Under the pieces are notes generated by a model. It had not been told where the DNA came from, searched no databases, and was given only the letters and a program-made list of their open reading frames with translations. A stretch of DNA of 64,000 nt, taken from assembly GCA_964636985.1 (NCBI GenBank), contig CAZWSX010000003.1, forward strand, positions 248,001-312,000, read 5' to 3'. Below are positions 36,727 to 45,004 of this stretch, one piece after another; position 1 is the first letter of the stretch; the number at the start of each line of letters is the position of its first letter. The position numbers were made by a program, and so were the translations under genes. This DNA comes from CAZWSX01 sp964636985. Lineage in GTDB: Bacteria > Planctomycetota > Planctomycetia > Pirellulales > Pirellulaceae.

Positions 36727-39129
36727 ATGACGTCGACCGCTACCGACCCCGCCGTGACCACTCGCACCTCGCGCGCACCCGAACTGGCCGCGAAGGAGGA
36801 GCAGGGGACGAGCCCCAATTTCGGGATCTACCTGGCTTACGCGGTGACGATTTTCACCAGCGCATTTTTGCTGTTTCAAGTTCAGCCGCTGATCAGCAAG
36901 TTCATTCTCCCGTGGTTCGGCGGATCGCCCGCGGTGTGGACCACGGCGATGCTCTTCTTTCAAGTCGCTCTCTGCGCGGGCTACGGTTACGCCCACTTGT
37001 CGACGAAGTTCCTTTCGCCGCGAGGACAGTTCTATCTGCACATCTTCTTGCTGACTGCTGCCATCACGGTTGCTTTGGTCACCCATATCACGCCCACCGA
37101 AGCGATGAAGCCCAAAGGCAACGGCGACCCGATGACGCAGATCTTGATTCTGCTCGCGACAACGGTGGGCTTGCCGTATCTCGTTTTATCGTCGACTGGC
37201 CCGCTCTTGCAGAAGTGGTATAGCGACGCCTTTCATGGCGCGTCGCCGTATCGGCTTTTCGCTCTATCGAACGTCGGCTCGCTACTGGCGCTGTTGAGCT
37301 ATCCGTTCATTTTCGAAATCGCGTTCGACTCGCGCGAGCAAGCCAAGTACTGGTCGTACGCGTTCGCCGTTTTCTTTATCGGCTGCGCTTACTGCGCTTG
37401 GTACACGTTCAACGCGATTCGCGGGCATGCCTCTCAGCCCAACGCGACGAATGCTCCTCCCAAGCCGACACCTGCGCCCGGCATTGGGCTGTGGGTGGTA
37501 TGGATTATTCTCCCGGCACTCGCCTCGGTGATGTTCCTGGCCGTGACGAACGAAGTCTGCCAGAACGTCGCGACCGTGCCGCTCCTTTGGATCATTCCGC
37601 TGAGCTTGTACTTGATCTCGTTCATCGTGGCCTTCGATAGCCCACGCTGGTATTCGCGCACGTTCTTCTGTCTCGCATGCCTCGTGCTGATGTCGGCTAT
37701 CGCCTTGTGGGGACTTTGGACCGAATGGCTCAGCGACGTTCTCAATAACATCCGTGGGTTCGGCGAGGACGATCCGCGCCGCTACCGCCTGTGGGCCGAT
37801 TGGGTGCTGCAATGCACCGTTTACTTCAGCGGGCTATTCGCCGTTTGCATGGTTTGCCACTGCGAAATGGCGCACCTCAAGCCGTCCCCCAAATACCTGA
37901 CCGCCTACTTCATGACGATGTCGATCGGGGGCGCCATTGGCGGCCTGCTGGTGAACCTGCTGTGCCCTTACATCTTTAAGACGTTCTTCGAACTGCCGCT
38001 GGCAATGGCCGCCGCCATTGTGATTCCAGCGGTGTTCTTGCTGGTCGACGTGGGCCAGCGACTGTCCCAAAGTGCATCGACTGCGAGCGGCCCTCGCAAT
38101 TCCGAGAATCCGCCGCCAAAGAATGCCTCGCCGTCGACCGCCGCGATCGCGTTCCCCCTCACGCAAGGCGTGGCGACGATCATCCTGGCCCCGGCGGCTT
38201 TGTTGTTCATCGTCTACACGCAGATGGTCGGATGGGAGGGAGACAATCCCAACGAACAGGCAGGAACCGTCTACCGCGCCCGCAACTTCTACGGCCTGGT
38301 CTCGGTGCAGCACCGCTCGCGATTCCTGGACAAGCCCGGCGACGGCTTGAATCCAGATGAGAACTTCGCGTTCATCAGCGGACACATCAAACACGGACGG
38401 CAATACGCCCGCCCCGAGCTTCGCCATTCGACCGACATCGCGTACTGGGGACCCAACACCGGTTGCCAACTTTCGATGGCGCATGTTACCCAGCGGCCCG
38501 ATTGCCGCATCGGCATTGTCGGCCTGGGGATCGGCACGATTGCCGGCTTCGCGAAAGAAGGACACTACGTCCGCGCGTACGAGATCAATCCCGAAGTGAT
38601 CGACATCGCCGAAAACAAACAGTGGTTCACCTACCTGCAAGACGCCCGCGACCGCGGCGTGAAGGTCGACTTGGTGCTAGGCGACGCCCGGCTCGAACTG
38701 GAACGCGAACTGGAGAAGGAGGGATCGAACCAGTTCGACGTCCTCTGCATGGATGCCTTCAGCGGCGACGCGGTGCCCACGCACTTGCTCACCGACGAGG
38801 CCTTCGCCCTCTACAAAAAGCATCTCAAGCCCAACGGCATCATCGTGGTGAATATCACGAACACCTACCTGAACCTCTTCCCAGTCGTGCGAACGCTGGC
38901 CAAGAATCAGGGCTTCAAGTATACGCGGGTCTACAACAAGGGCGACACCGACAAGTTGCTTTACCGCACCTACTTCGCCCTGCTGACCAACGACGAGGAA
39001 TTCCTTGCCAAAACACCAGAGATGATCACCGACATGGACGCCGGCGACCGCCACGCCCGGTTCAAACGCGACTTCGAGGCGCCGCTGTGGACCGACCGCT
39101 ACAGCAACCTATTCCAGGTGCTGCAGTAG
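36727..39129 (+). CDS. Membrane protein fused to a spermidine-synthase-like domain
   Basis: 800 residues. The N-terminal ~500 carry about ten or more transmembrane helices beginning AVTIFTSAFLLFQVQPLISKFILPWFGGSPAVW, the hallmark start of the 'fused MFS/spermidine synthase' family (landmark FQVQPLISKFILPWFGG). The C-terminal ~280 residues are a Rossmann methyltransferase-like fold: IGIVGLGIGTIAGFAKEG, AYEINPEVIDIA, LVLGDARLELERE and FDVLCMDAFSGDAVP. The Asp of DAFSGDAVP is in the position of the catalytic Asp in SpeE. Product not established; members are common in planctomycetes. The last residues (TDRYSNLFQVLQ) are typical for the family. Confidence 0.88.
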   Translation: MTSTATDPAVTTRTSRAPELAAKEEQGTSPNFGIYLAYAVTIFTSAFLLFQVQPLISKFILPWFGGSPAVWTTAMLFFQVALCAGYGYAHLSTKFLSPRGQFYLHIFLLTAAITVALVTHITPTEAMKPKGNGDPMTQILILLATTVGLPYLVLSSTGPLLQKWYSDAFHGASPYRLFALSNVGSLLALLSYPFIFEIAFDSREQAKYWSYAFAVFFIGCAYCAWYTFNAIRGHASQPNATNAPPKPTPAPGIGLWVVWIILPALASVMFLAVTNEVCQNVATVPLLWIIPLSLYLISFIVAFDSPRWYSRTFFCLACLVLMSAIALWGLWTEWLSDVLNNIRGFGEDDPRRYRLWADWVLQCTVYFSGLFAVCMVCHCEMAHLKPSPKYLTAYFMTMSIGGAIGGLLVNLLCPYIFKTFFELPLAMAAAIVIPAVFLLVDVGQRLSQSASTASGPRNSENPPPKNASPSTAAIAFPLTQGVATIILAPAALLFIVYTQMVGWEGDNPNEQAGTVYRARNFYGLVSVQHRSRFLDKPGDGLNPDENFAFISGHIKHGRQYARPELRHSTDIAYWGPNTGCQLSMAHVTQRPDCRIGIVGLGIGTIAGFAKEGHYVRAYEINPEVIDIAENKQWFTYLQDARDRGVKVDLVLGDARLELERELEKEGSNQFDVLCMDAFSGDAVPTHLLTDEAFALYKKHLKPNGIIVVNITNTYLNLFPVVRTLAKNQGFKYTRVYNKGDTDKLLYRTYFALLTNDEEFLAKTPEMITDMDAGDRHARFKRDFEAPLWTDRYSNLFQVLQ

Positions 39130-39131
39130 GA

Positions 39132-39361
39132 TTTGCCACAGAGGGCGCTGAGATCTCAGAGAGAGGTTGGCAGCGAAAAAGTGGCACAGACAATCCTGTC
39201 TGTGCGCGGTGGTCTTTGCCAACACAGAACGCGCCAGAGCTGAGGTACACTGATTATTAATCGATTGATGATTGATGATTTTTGATCTGTAAAGTGAATC
39301 CAAGATCATCCGCCACATTTCTCCTTCTTCTCTGAGGCCTCGGTGATCTCTGTGGCAAAAA
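39132..39361 (+). repeat. Composite intergenic element, copy 1
   Basis: The ends are inverted copies of one repeat: TTGCCACAGAG at 39133 onward, with GAG and CTCAGAGA further in, and the reverse complement at 39330-39357; 24 of 30 positions agree. Inside are a hairpin (GCACAGACA 39184-39192, loop ATCC, TGTCTGTGC 39197-39205) and an AT-rich core at 39251-39297 (GATTGATGATTGATGATTTT and flanks). Copy 2 at 53061-53245 has the same parts in the same order, inverted. The right end supplies the start region of the next gene. Confidence 0.75.
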
Positions 39362-40491
39362 TCCTCCGCTCAATCGTCTTCGCCAGCATCGCGATTCTTG
39401 CAACGAGATGCGTGGTTGCCGACGAGCCCGTCGCCATCGATGCCCAGTGGAACAAGCAATTCGAACCACGCGACGGTTGGGCAGGGGGAGATGCTGTCTA
39501 TTCGACGAGGCTCAGCGACGGCCGTGTGCTGTGGCTATTTGCCGATTCGTTCGCGGGCAAGCTGACCATCGATGGAGAAAAGCAAAGCCGACCAGGCACC
39601 AAGTTTCTCAACAACACAGCCGCCATCAGCGACAAGCGAGACGACGGCAAGCCAAACTTGCGGTTCTTTGTCGCCAAGAAAGAGGACGGTTCGCCCGACA
39701 CGTGGATCAAGCCCGACGATGGCCGCGGCTGGTACTGGCCAGCTGCGCCGGTTGCTACTCAGAAGGGCGTCGCCATCTTGCTGTGGCGAGTCGAAAAGGC
39801 GGCCGGCGATGGTGCTTTTGGCTTCCGTGTTTATGGCAGCGATCTGGCTATCGTAGACGATACCTCGGGCGATCTGGCCGATTGGAAGTTCCGCAAGATC
39901 CCGTTGCCGTTCTGCGGGCATCAAGACAAGCAAACGATCACCTTTGGCGCCGCCGCGACCGTGGTCAACGACGACGCCTACATTTTCGGCTGGCGAAATC
40001 GCCAAGGTGGCTTTCCCGACAACCAGGGCCTGGTGGCGAAGGTTCCCCTTTCCGAAATCGGCAATCCGGGCCAGTGGCGTTTCTTTGCCGGTCGAGATGA
40101 AGCTGGCCAAGCCAAGTGGGCCGACACGGTCGAGAAGGCGGACGTCGTCTGTCGCGATGTCGCGGCCGAGCTTTCGGCGTCGTACGACGCTCCGCGAAAC
40201 CGCTGGATCATGATCCACCACGAGGGATTCCTTGGGCCAAGCATTGTGGTGCGAACTGCTCCGGACGTGACAGGCCCCTGGTCCGCGCCACAAAAGATCT
40301 ATCGCTGCCCGGAAGTCGACCTGCATAAAAGCGTCTTTTGCTATGCCAGCAAAGGGCATCCCGAGTTGAGCGGCGCGGACGACTTGCTGATCACCTACGC
40401 CAGCAACAGCAATGATTTCGGCACTCTGATCAACGACGCGCGCATCTACATCCCCAAGGCCGTCCGCCTCGACCTGCGACAAGTGAAATGA
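39343..40491 (+). CDS. Exported beta-propeller-like protein (DUF4185/glycosidase-like)
   Basis: 382 residues from a GTG start; a second GTG nine bases later would also work. Signal peptide ILRSIVFASIAILATRCVVA. The mature part shows repeating blade-like strands with DAVYSTRLSDGRVLWLFADSFAG, TKFLNNTAAISDK, WYWPAAPVATQKGVAILLWRVEK, NRWIMIHHEGF and LLITYASNSNDF. This pattern resembles DUF4185 and related five-bladed propellers of secreted carbohydrate-active proteins. No catalytic residue can be assigned with confidence. The start codon lies inside the right end of the composite repeat. Confidence 0.7.
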   Translation: MISVAKILRSIVFASIAILATRCVVADEPVAIDAQWNKQFEPRDGWAGGDAVYSTRLSDGRVLWLFADSFAGKLTIDGEKQSRPGTKFLNNTAAISDKRDDGKPNLRFFVAKKEDGSPDTWIKPDDGRGWYWPAAPVATQKGVAILLWRVEKAAGDGAFGFRVYGSDLAIVDDTSGDLADWKFRKIPLPFCGHQDKQTITFGAAATVVNDDAYIFGWRNRQGGFPDNQGLVAKVPLSEIGNPGQWRFFAGRDEAGQAKWADTVEKADVVCRDVAAELSASYDAPRNRWIMIHHEGFLGPSIVVRTAPDVTGPWSAPQKIYRCPEVDLHKSVFCYASKGHPELSGADDLLITYASNSNDFGTLINDARIYIPKAVRLDLRQVK

Positions 40492-41084
40492 AAATTAGGC
40501 CGGACAATCCTGTCCGGCGAAGGGAATCGTCGCACTCAGAAATGGATGGCCGCAAGTCTTCGCGCGGGCTCTAAGTTTCTGCGCAGGCCCGAAGGGCCGA
40601 AAGATCTTAGCCGGTGTGCGTAAGCCACCGGTATGGGATCGCAGCGGCAATTCAAGGCCCGAAGGTGCCGACAGATACGCAGCGGCACCATTTCTGTCGG
40701 CACCTTCGGGCCTCGAAACCTTTTGGGCTCAACTTTCCGGGCCCTGACGGGACCCGGCTAAGATCTGTCGGGCCTATTGGCCCTGGCGTGTTCAAAGGAA
40801 CCTGGTGCCAACAAGCTCATCCGTCATTCAAAAACGTCAACCACCTAACACGTTCTGGAACTCGTTTCGCGCCTCATAAAGCGCCCCCATTCCAAGCAAG
40901 CTTTTTTGAAGATCTGGCGAAACCCGCGGCGCCCTTTCGCATCTGACTGGGTTCGGTACACTGACCCCAAGGCCTTTTGTTTTTGCGAGGGCCCTGCGTA
41001 GGTCAGTTTTTTTGTTTCTGTCTTTCGTTTCTGTCCTAGCCGCCGCATTGTCACAACGCGAGCCGGCCAGATGGAGGCCCGTCG
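40492..41084. other. 593-base spacer full of palindromes
   Basis: Holds the palindrome GCCGGACA-ATCC-TGTCCGGC (40499-40518), GGCCCGAAGGGCC (40586-40598) and a nested inverted-repeat block (40602-40766). From 40800 on I see no further structure; the last part leads to the ribosome site of the next gene (GGAGG near 41072). No coding region is supported. A long minus-strand ORF enters from the next gene but is its shadow. Confidence 0.6.
40602..40766. repeat. Nested inverted repeats (long cruciform-like block)
   Basis: Outer arms AGATCTTAGCCGG (40602-40614) and CCGGCTAAGATCT (40754-40766) are perfectly complementary. Inside them a 21-bp perfect pair lies at 40655-40675 and 40693-40713 (core GAAGGTGCCGACAGA with its complement), around a 17-base loop. 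The block follows the propeller gene by about 110 bases and is far longer than a normal terminator. Confidence 0.7.
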
Positions 41085-42179
41085 ATGTCGAAGCAAACCA
41101 ATAAGTCGAATTCCGCCAAGCATGAAATCACCAAGGCTCAACTGCTGTCGCAGCCGGTTGAGCACATCGATATCAAGCGCCACAATGTCGTCCCAGTGGT
41201 CGACGCCATGCGAAACATGGCCTTCAGCGCCCGCGACTTGGCTCGCGCCGCCGACATCTACGACCGGATGCTCCGCGATCCCGATTGCGGAATCATTCTT
41301 TGCCTGGCGGGCTCGCTGATCTCGGCTGGCCTGAAGCAAGTCTTCGTCGACATGATCCGCAACCGGATGGTCGACGCGATTGTGAGCACTGGCGCTAACA
41401 TGGTCGACCAGGACTTCTTCGAAGCCCTCGGTTACAAGCACTGGGTCGCTCCCGATGAGTACAAGTCGGGCCTGTACGACGGCGTTCTCCGCGACCTGAT
41501 GATCGACCGCATCTACGACACGTTCATCGACGAAGAAGAACTCCGCATCTGCGACGAGACGGTGAAAAAGATCGCCGACGAACTGCCGCCGCGGCCTTAC
41601 AGCAGCCGCGAACTCCTGGCCGTGATGGGCGAGTATCTCACGCGCCACGGCAAGACCAAGGACTCGATCGTGCTGGCTGCTCACGAGTGTGGTGTGCCGA
41701 TCTTCTGCCCAGCCTTCTCCGACTGTTCGGCAGGCTTGGGAATCGTCGCTCACTACCACGAGCGCGGCGACAAGCCGAAGACTTCTTTCGATAGCGCCAA
41801 GGACTTCTACGAAGTGACGCAGATCAAGCTGCAGAACCCGAACACAGGTCTGCTGATGATCGGCGGCGGTGTGCCGAAGAACTTTGCTCAAGACATTGTT
41901 GTGGCGGCCGACATCCTGGGGAACGATGCCCCGATGCATAAGTACGCTATTCAAGTGACGATCGCCGACGTCCGCGATGGCGCACTCTCCAGCTCGACGC
42001 TCAAGGAAGCTTCCAGCTGGGGCAAAGTCGACACCGTCTGGGAACAGATGGTCTTCAGCGAAGCGACGATCGCCGTGCCGATGATCGCGGGTTATGGCTA
42101 CCACCAACAAGGCTGGCAGCAACGCAACTTCCGCCGGTTCGCGGATATCTACGAGAAGGTGCCTGTTACCGTCGGGTAG
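41085..42179 (+). CDS. Deoxyhypusine-synthase-like protein
   Basis: 364 residues. NAD-dependent enzymes of this family move a 4-aminobutyl group from spermidine; in archaea and eukaryotes onto eIF5A, and in bacteria often onto small amines such as putrescine or agmatine. Visible motifs: LAGSLISAGLKQV and DAIVSTGANMVDQDF (NAD site), ECGVPIFCPAFSDCSAGLG, and SSWGK at 310-314. Lys314 is in the position of the active-site lysine that carries the butylimine. A clear GGAGG lies 7-8 bases before the ATG. The gene upstream by 2 kb has a spermidine-synthase-like domain, a possible polyamine link. Confidence 0.88.
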   Translation: MSKQTNKSNSAKHEITKAQLLSQPVEHIDIKRHNVVPVVDAMRNMAFSARDLARAADIYDRMLRDPDCGIILCLAGSLISAGLKQVFVDMIRNRMVDAIVSTGANMVDQDFFEALGYKHWVAPDEYKSGLYDGVLRDLMIDRIYDTFIDEEELRICDETVKKIADELPPRPYSSRELLAVMGEYLTRHGKTKDSIVLAAHECGVPIFCPAFSDCSAGLGIVAHYHERGDKPKTSFDSAKDFYEVTQIKLQNPNTGLLMIGGGVPKNFAQDIVVAADILGNDAPMHKYAIQVTIADVRDGALSSSTLKEASSWGKVDTVWEQMVFSEATIAVPMIAGYGYHQQGWQQRNFRRFADIYEKVPVTVG

Positions 42180-42204
42180 TAGCTTTAGAGGCTTCAAACA
42201 CGCG

Positions 42205-42242
42205 AAGGCAACAGGGGCTCGTCCTTTGTTGCCTTTTGTTTT
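42205..42242 (+). terminator. Intrinsic terminator after the deoxyhypusine-synthase-like gene
   Basis: AAGGCAACA (42205-42213) pairs with TGTTGCCTT (42227-42235); the tail is TTTTGTTTT. Located 26 bases after the stop and before the convergent membrane gene. Confidence 0.8.
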
Positions 42243-42250
42243 GCGTCCGA

Positions 42251-42664
42251 TTATCGGATGGCGAACGCCGCCCAGCCGAATGTGACGGCGAAGAACAAAA
42301 ACATCACCGTCAGCCCGTGATATCCCGCGGTCAGCCACCAGGCCGTGAGATGTTCTTTCGCGTCGAGCACCCCTTGCAGGCAAAGCCTGACGATCCAAAA
42401 CAAAGAGACGTACGCGCAAAAGCTTCTCGCCAGACCGCTTCCGCGAGCTAATTCATCGGCATTCAACAGGCCTACGACACCGAACGCGATAATCGACAGC
42501 ACCACATACCCGCCGTACACCCAGTACATCTGGCGATGAAGCTTCGGCAAGGCAACGAAGACTCGTCGCCAATCGAGCCGCAATGGCACGAGTGCCGACG
42601 CGATCAGAATCGCAAAGTGCCCCAGAGACGCCAGGCGAATCAATTGCGGAAGATACTCGTTCAC
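42251..42664 (-). CDS. Small four-helix membrane protein coupled to the MBOAT gene
   Basis: 137 residues from a GTG that overlaps the stop of the preceding MBOAT gene (GTGA), so translation is coupled. Four hydrophobic segments: LIRLASLGHFAILIASALVPL, WVYGGYVVLSIIAFGVVGLL, FCAYVSLFWIVRLCLQGVLDA and GLTVMFLFFAVTFGWAAFA. No known catalytic motif. The ORF reads further upstream, but that part shadows the MBOAT gene. The strict coupling suggests it works with the acyltransferase-like protein. Confidence 0.72.
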   Translation of the reverse strand: MNEYLPQLIRLASLGHFAILIASALVPLRLDWRRVFVALPKLHRQMYWVYGGYVVLSIIAFGVVGLLNADELARGSGLARSFCAYVSLFWIVRLCLQGVLDAKEHLTAWWLTAGYHGLTVMFLFFAVTFGWAAFAIR

Positions 42665-43575
42665 AGTAGGCCTCCAATCGCTGCAAAGAACGGCAGAATC
42701 ACGCGTTCGCGAAAGGGCTCGTGAAACAGCAATGGCGCCGGCAGGATCAGCACGGCCGCGGTAAACACTCGCCCAACCATTCCGGCTTGCAGCCCCAGCC
42801 ACTTACCCCAACGACTTTTCTCCACAAAGATCGCGGCCGCCTGAATCAAGAAGTAAAGCGTCGGCAATCCGTAACCACCGCGAGCGGGGACCGAGATCGC
42901 CAGTTCGTGAATCAATCCACTGAACAGAAATACCAGCCACGTAGCGAACACCGGGCCGTGGCGACGAACACACGGGCGGTACAGAAACTGGTAACTCAGA
43001 TCTCGAAACGCCCGGTTCCACCGGGTGCCCCAAAAGTCGCTCACGCTCGTGGCCAAGATCGGGGCCTTCATCAAAGGATGGGCCGCCACTCCAACACTTC
43101 GCCACAAGCACGAAAGTAGCTTGAACAGGCCATGATGGATGGCGAGAACAATCCCCGTCATTCCTAGCCACGCCAAAGCAAAATGATGTTCGCTCGGAAG
43201 CAAGTGCGCCGTGGCCGACATCATGGCGGTTCCGGCCAGCAAGTTCCCCCCACCAAACAGCCACTCGATGCGACGAGGCGGATCGGCCAGTTTTCCCCGA
43301 GCCAAAAAGGCTGCGGCATCAAGCCCAGGCCATGCCAGCCAGTAGGCAAGCTGCCGCCGCAACGAGACGCCCGAATGCGCAACCGACGACCACGTGATCC
43401 ACTTGCTTCCGCCGAGTGCCGAAGCCACCAGGAGCCACATCGCTCCCCAATCGGGCCAGGAGGGTGGAGTTGCTAAGAACACGCTCCCCGGCACCGACAG
43501 CAAAAAGACCATCGACCACCACCAGGATCGCGGTTGGTTCACAGCCCCGTTTGCGATAGCCTCGTTTGCCGTCAT
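42661..43575 (-). CDS. MBOAT / wax-synthase-like membrane acyltransferase
   Basis: 304 residues with eight or so transmembrane helices. SDFWGTRWNRAFRDLSYQFLYRP (landmark DFWGTRWN at 180-187) and FSGLIHEL, with conserved His223, are typical of the wax-synthase-like branch of membrane-bound O-acyltransferases. These enzymes transfer an acyl chain to an alcohol or sterol-like acceptor. The acceptor here is unknown. Followed by the coupled small membrane gene; 135 bases separate it from the divergent yhcH-like gene. Confidence 0.85.
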   Translation of the reverse strand: MTANEAIANGAVNQPRSWWWSMVFLLSVPGSVFLATPPSWPDWGAMWLLVASALGGSKWITWSSVAHSGVSLRRQLAYWLAWPGLDAAAFLARGKLADPPRRIEWLFGGGNLLAGTAMMSATAHLLPSEHHFALAWLGMTGIVLAIHHGLFKLLSCLWRSVGVAAHPLMKAPILATSVSDFWGTRWNRAFRDLSYQFLYRPCVRRHGPVFATWLVFLFSGLIHELAISVPARGGYGLPTLYFLIQAAAIFVEKSRWGKWLGLQAGMVGRVFTAAVLILPAPLLFHEPFRERVILPFFAAIGGLL

Positions 43576-43710
43576 GTTTTCGCCCTCTGCTCGGTGAACC
43601 GCAACGCCAAACCGGGATTAACTCCCTAGGCCTCTTGCCATGCTCTGTTTTATCCCCCACTATTCGGGCGAGTCGGCAAACTTTAGCGTCCCTTCATCGA
43701 GACTCTGGCC

Positions 43711-44175
43711 ATGATCTACGATGCTATTTCCCGCGGCGAAAACTACTTCGCGGTCCACCCACGGCTCGCTAAAGGCTTGCTCTGGCTCCAGTCGGCGCCG
43801 ATTGACCTGCTGCCGACAGGCAAGCACGAGATCGAAGGCGACAAGCTCTTCGCCATCGTCGACGAGTACGTGACGCGCCCCTTCGAGCGCACGAAGTTCG
43901 AATCGCACCGTGTCTATGGCGATATCCAGTTCGTCGTGACCGGCACCGAAGCCATCGACGTTTGCGGGACCGAGTTGCTGCAAGTCAGCGAAGCCTACGA
44001 CGAAAAGCGGGATGTTGGCTTTTTCGCATCGCCCGATTCGGCCTCGCGGCTGGTCCTCCGGGCAAACGATTTCGCCGTCTTCTTCCCCAGCGACGGGCAC
44101 CGCCCCCAAATCGCGCTGGCAGATCCTCTGCCTGTACGAAAAATCGTGGTGAAATTCGCCGTAGGCGATCTGTAG
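43711..44175 (+). CDS. YhcH/YjgK/YiaL family protein (DUF386)
   Basis: 154 residues, the normal size for this beta-barrel family tied to sialic-acid and other sugar catabolism. Landmarks: GLLWLQSAPIDLLPTGKHEIEGD, KFESHRVYGDIQFVVTG (the metal-binding His/Glu strand) and DFAVFFPSDGHRPQIAL. Proposed role in family members: epimerising or opening a sugar. Next to it are a CAP protein and rpiA, so no specific pathway can be read from context. Confidence 0.9.
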   Translation: MIYDAISRGENYFAVHPRLAKGLLWLQSAPIDLLPTGKHEIEGDKLFAIVDEYVTRPFERTKFESHRVYGDIQFVVTGTEAIDVCGTELLQVSEAYDEKRDVGFFASPDSASRLVLRANDFAVFFPSDGHRPQIALADPLPVRKIVVKFAVGDL

Positions 44176-44298
44176 CGGCTCTGGCCGCCAAAACTTTCTC
44201 GGATTGCGTGTCGGGCGGGCACGCACCAGCGCCATGAACCCAGGGACAGGCCGTTTGAAGGCGCCCCTAGTTCATAGCCCCATCCGAGGAAACCGCCC

Positions 44299-44943
44299 AT
44301 GGTTCGTTCTTTTGTCGCAGCTTTGTTGATCGCCGGACTCGGTACCAGTTTGCGGGCCGACGAGAATGTCGCTCGAAAGCGAATCGTGTGGGAAGGAACT
44401 GTTACTGTCGGAGCGCCCCGCAGTTCCAACGGAATGCCTACAACACCTTGCCCGCGCTGCCAGCAAGCAGCGACCCGATCCGGACTGCCTGCCGCGCGTC
44501 CGCTGCCGATCCAAGTTGAGCAACAGGCGGTGGCGATGCCAGCTGCGATTAAGACTGCCTCCCAGGACGCTGTGGAAACAAATCTGCTCGATCTGACAAA
44601 TCGGGAGCGAGCTCGATTCCAAGTAGCTTCGCTGGTGACCGACCCTGAATTGATGCGGTTGGCACGCGAACACGCAGCGACCATGGCACGCCTTGACCGA
44701 CTGGGCCACAACCTTGATGGCAAGACATTTTCGCAAAGGATCGAACTCTATCCCTCAAACAGTGCCGGGGAAAATGTCGCTCAAGGGCAACAAACGCCTG
44801 CCCAAGCGGTGAGTAGCTGGATGCAATCGCCCGGCCACCGAGCTAATATCTTGCAATCGCAATACACACGGGTTGGCGTCGCTTTCGCCAAAAGCAAATC
44901 GGGCCAGTTGTACTGGGCACAAATCTTTGCCAACCCGCAATAA
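44299..44943 (+). CDS. Exported CAP (SCP/PR1-like) domain protein
   Basis: 214 residues. Signal peptide MVRSFVAALLIAGLGTSLRA. A linker with a CPRC pair (residues 51-54) precedes the CAP domain from about 95: NLLDLTNRERARFQVASLVTDPELMRLAREHA (landmark LTNRERA), LGHNLDG, AGENVAQGQQTPAQAVSSWMQSPGHRANIL and VGVAFAKS. The paired His of LGHN and GHRAN line the typical CAP cleft. Such proteins are secreted; activity is unclear. 61 bases before rpiA. Confidence 0.9.
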   Translation: MVRSFVAALLIAGLGTSLRADENVARKRIVWEGTVTVGAPRSSNGMPTTPCPRCQQAATRSGLPAARPLPIQVEQQAVAMPAAIKTASQDAVETNLLDLTNRERARFQVASLVTDPELMRLAREHAATMARLDRLGHNLDGKTFSQRIELYPSNSAGENVAQGQQTPAQAVSSWMQSPGHRANILQSQYTRVGVAFAKSKSGQLYWAQIFANPQ

Positions 44944-45004
44944 TGGATGCAGGATACGAGCCACCAGGCCTGGAGTGGCTCGGCCGGCATCGCGAGGCGG
45001 ATTC

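Noticed and set aside
40845..42419. 524-codon minus-strand ORF across the deoxyhypusine-synthase-like gene
   Set aside because: It is the reverse shadow of the real gene; no domain, and it crosses the terminator and part of the next gene.
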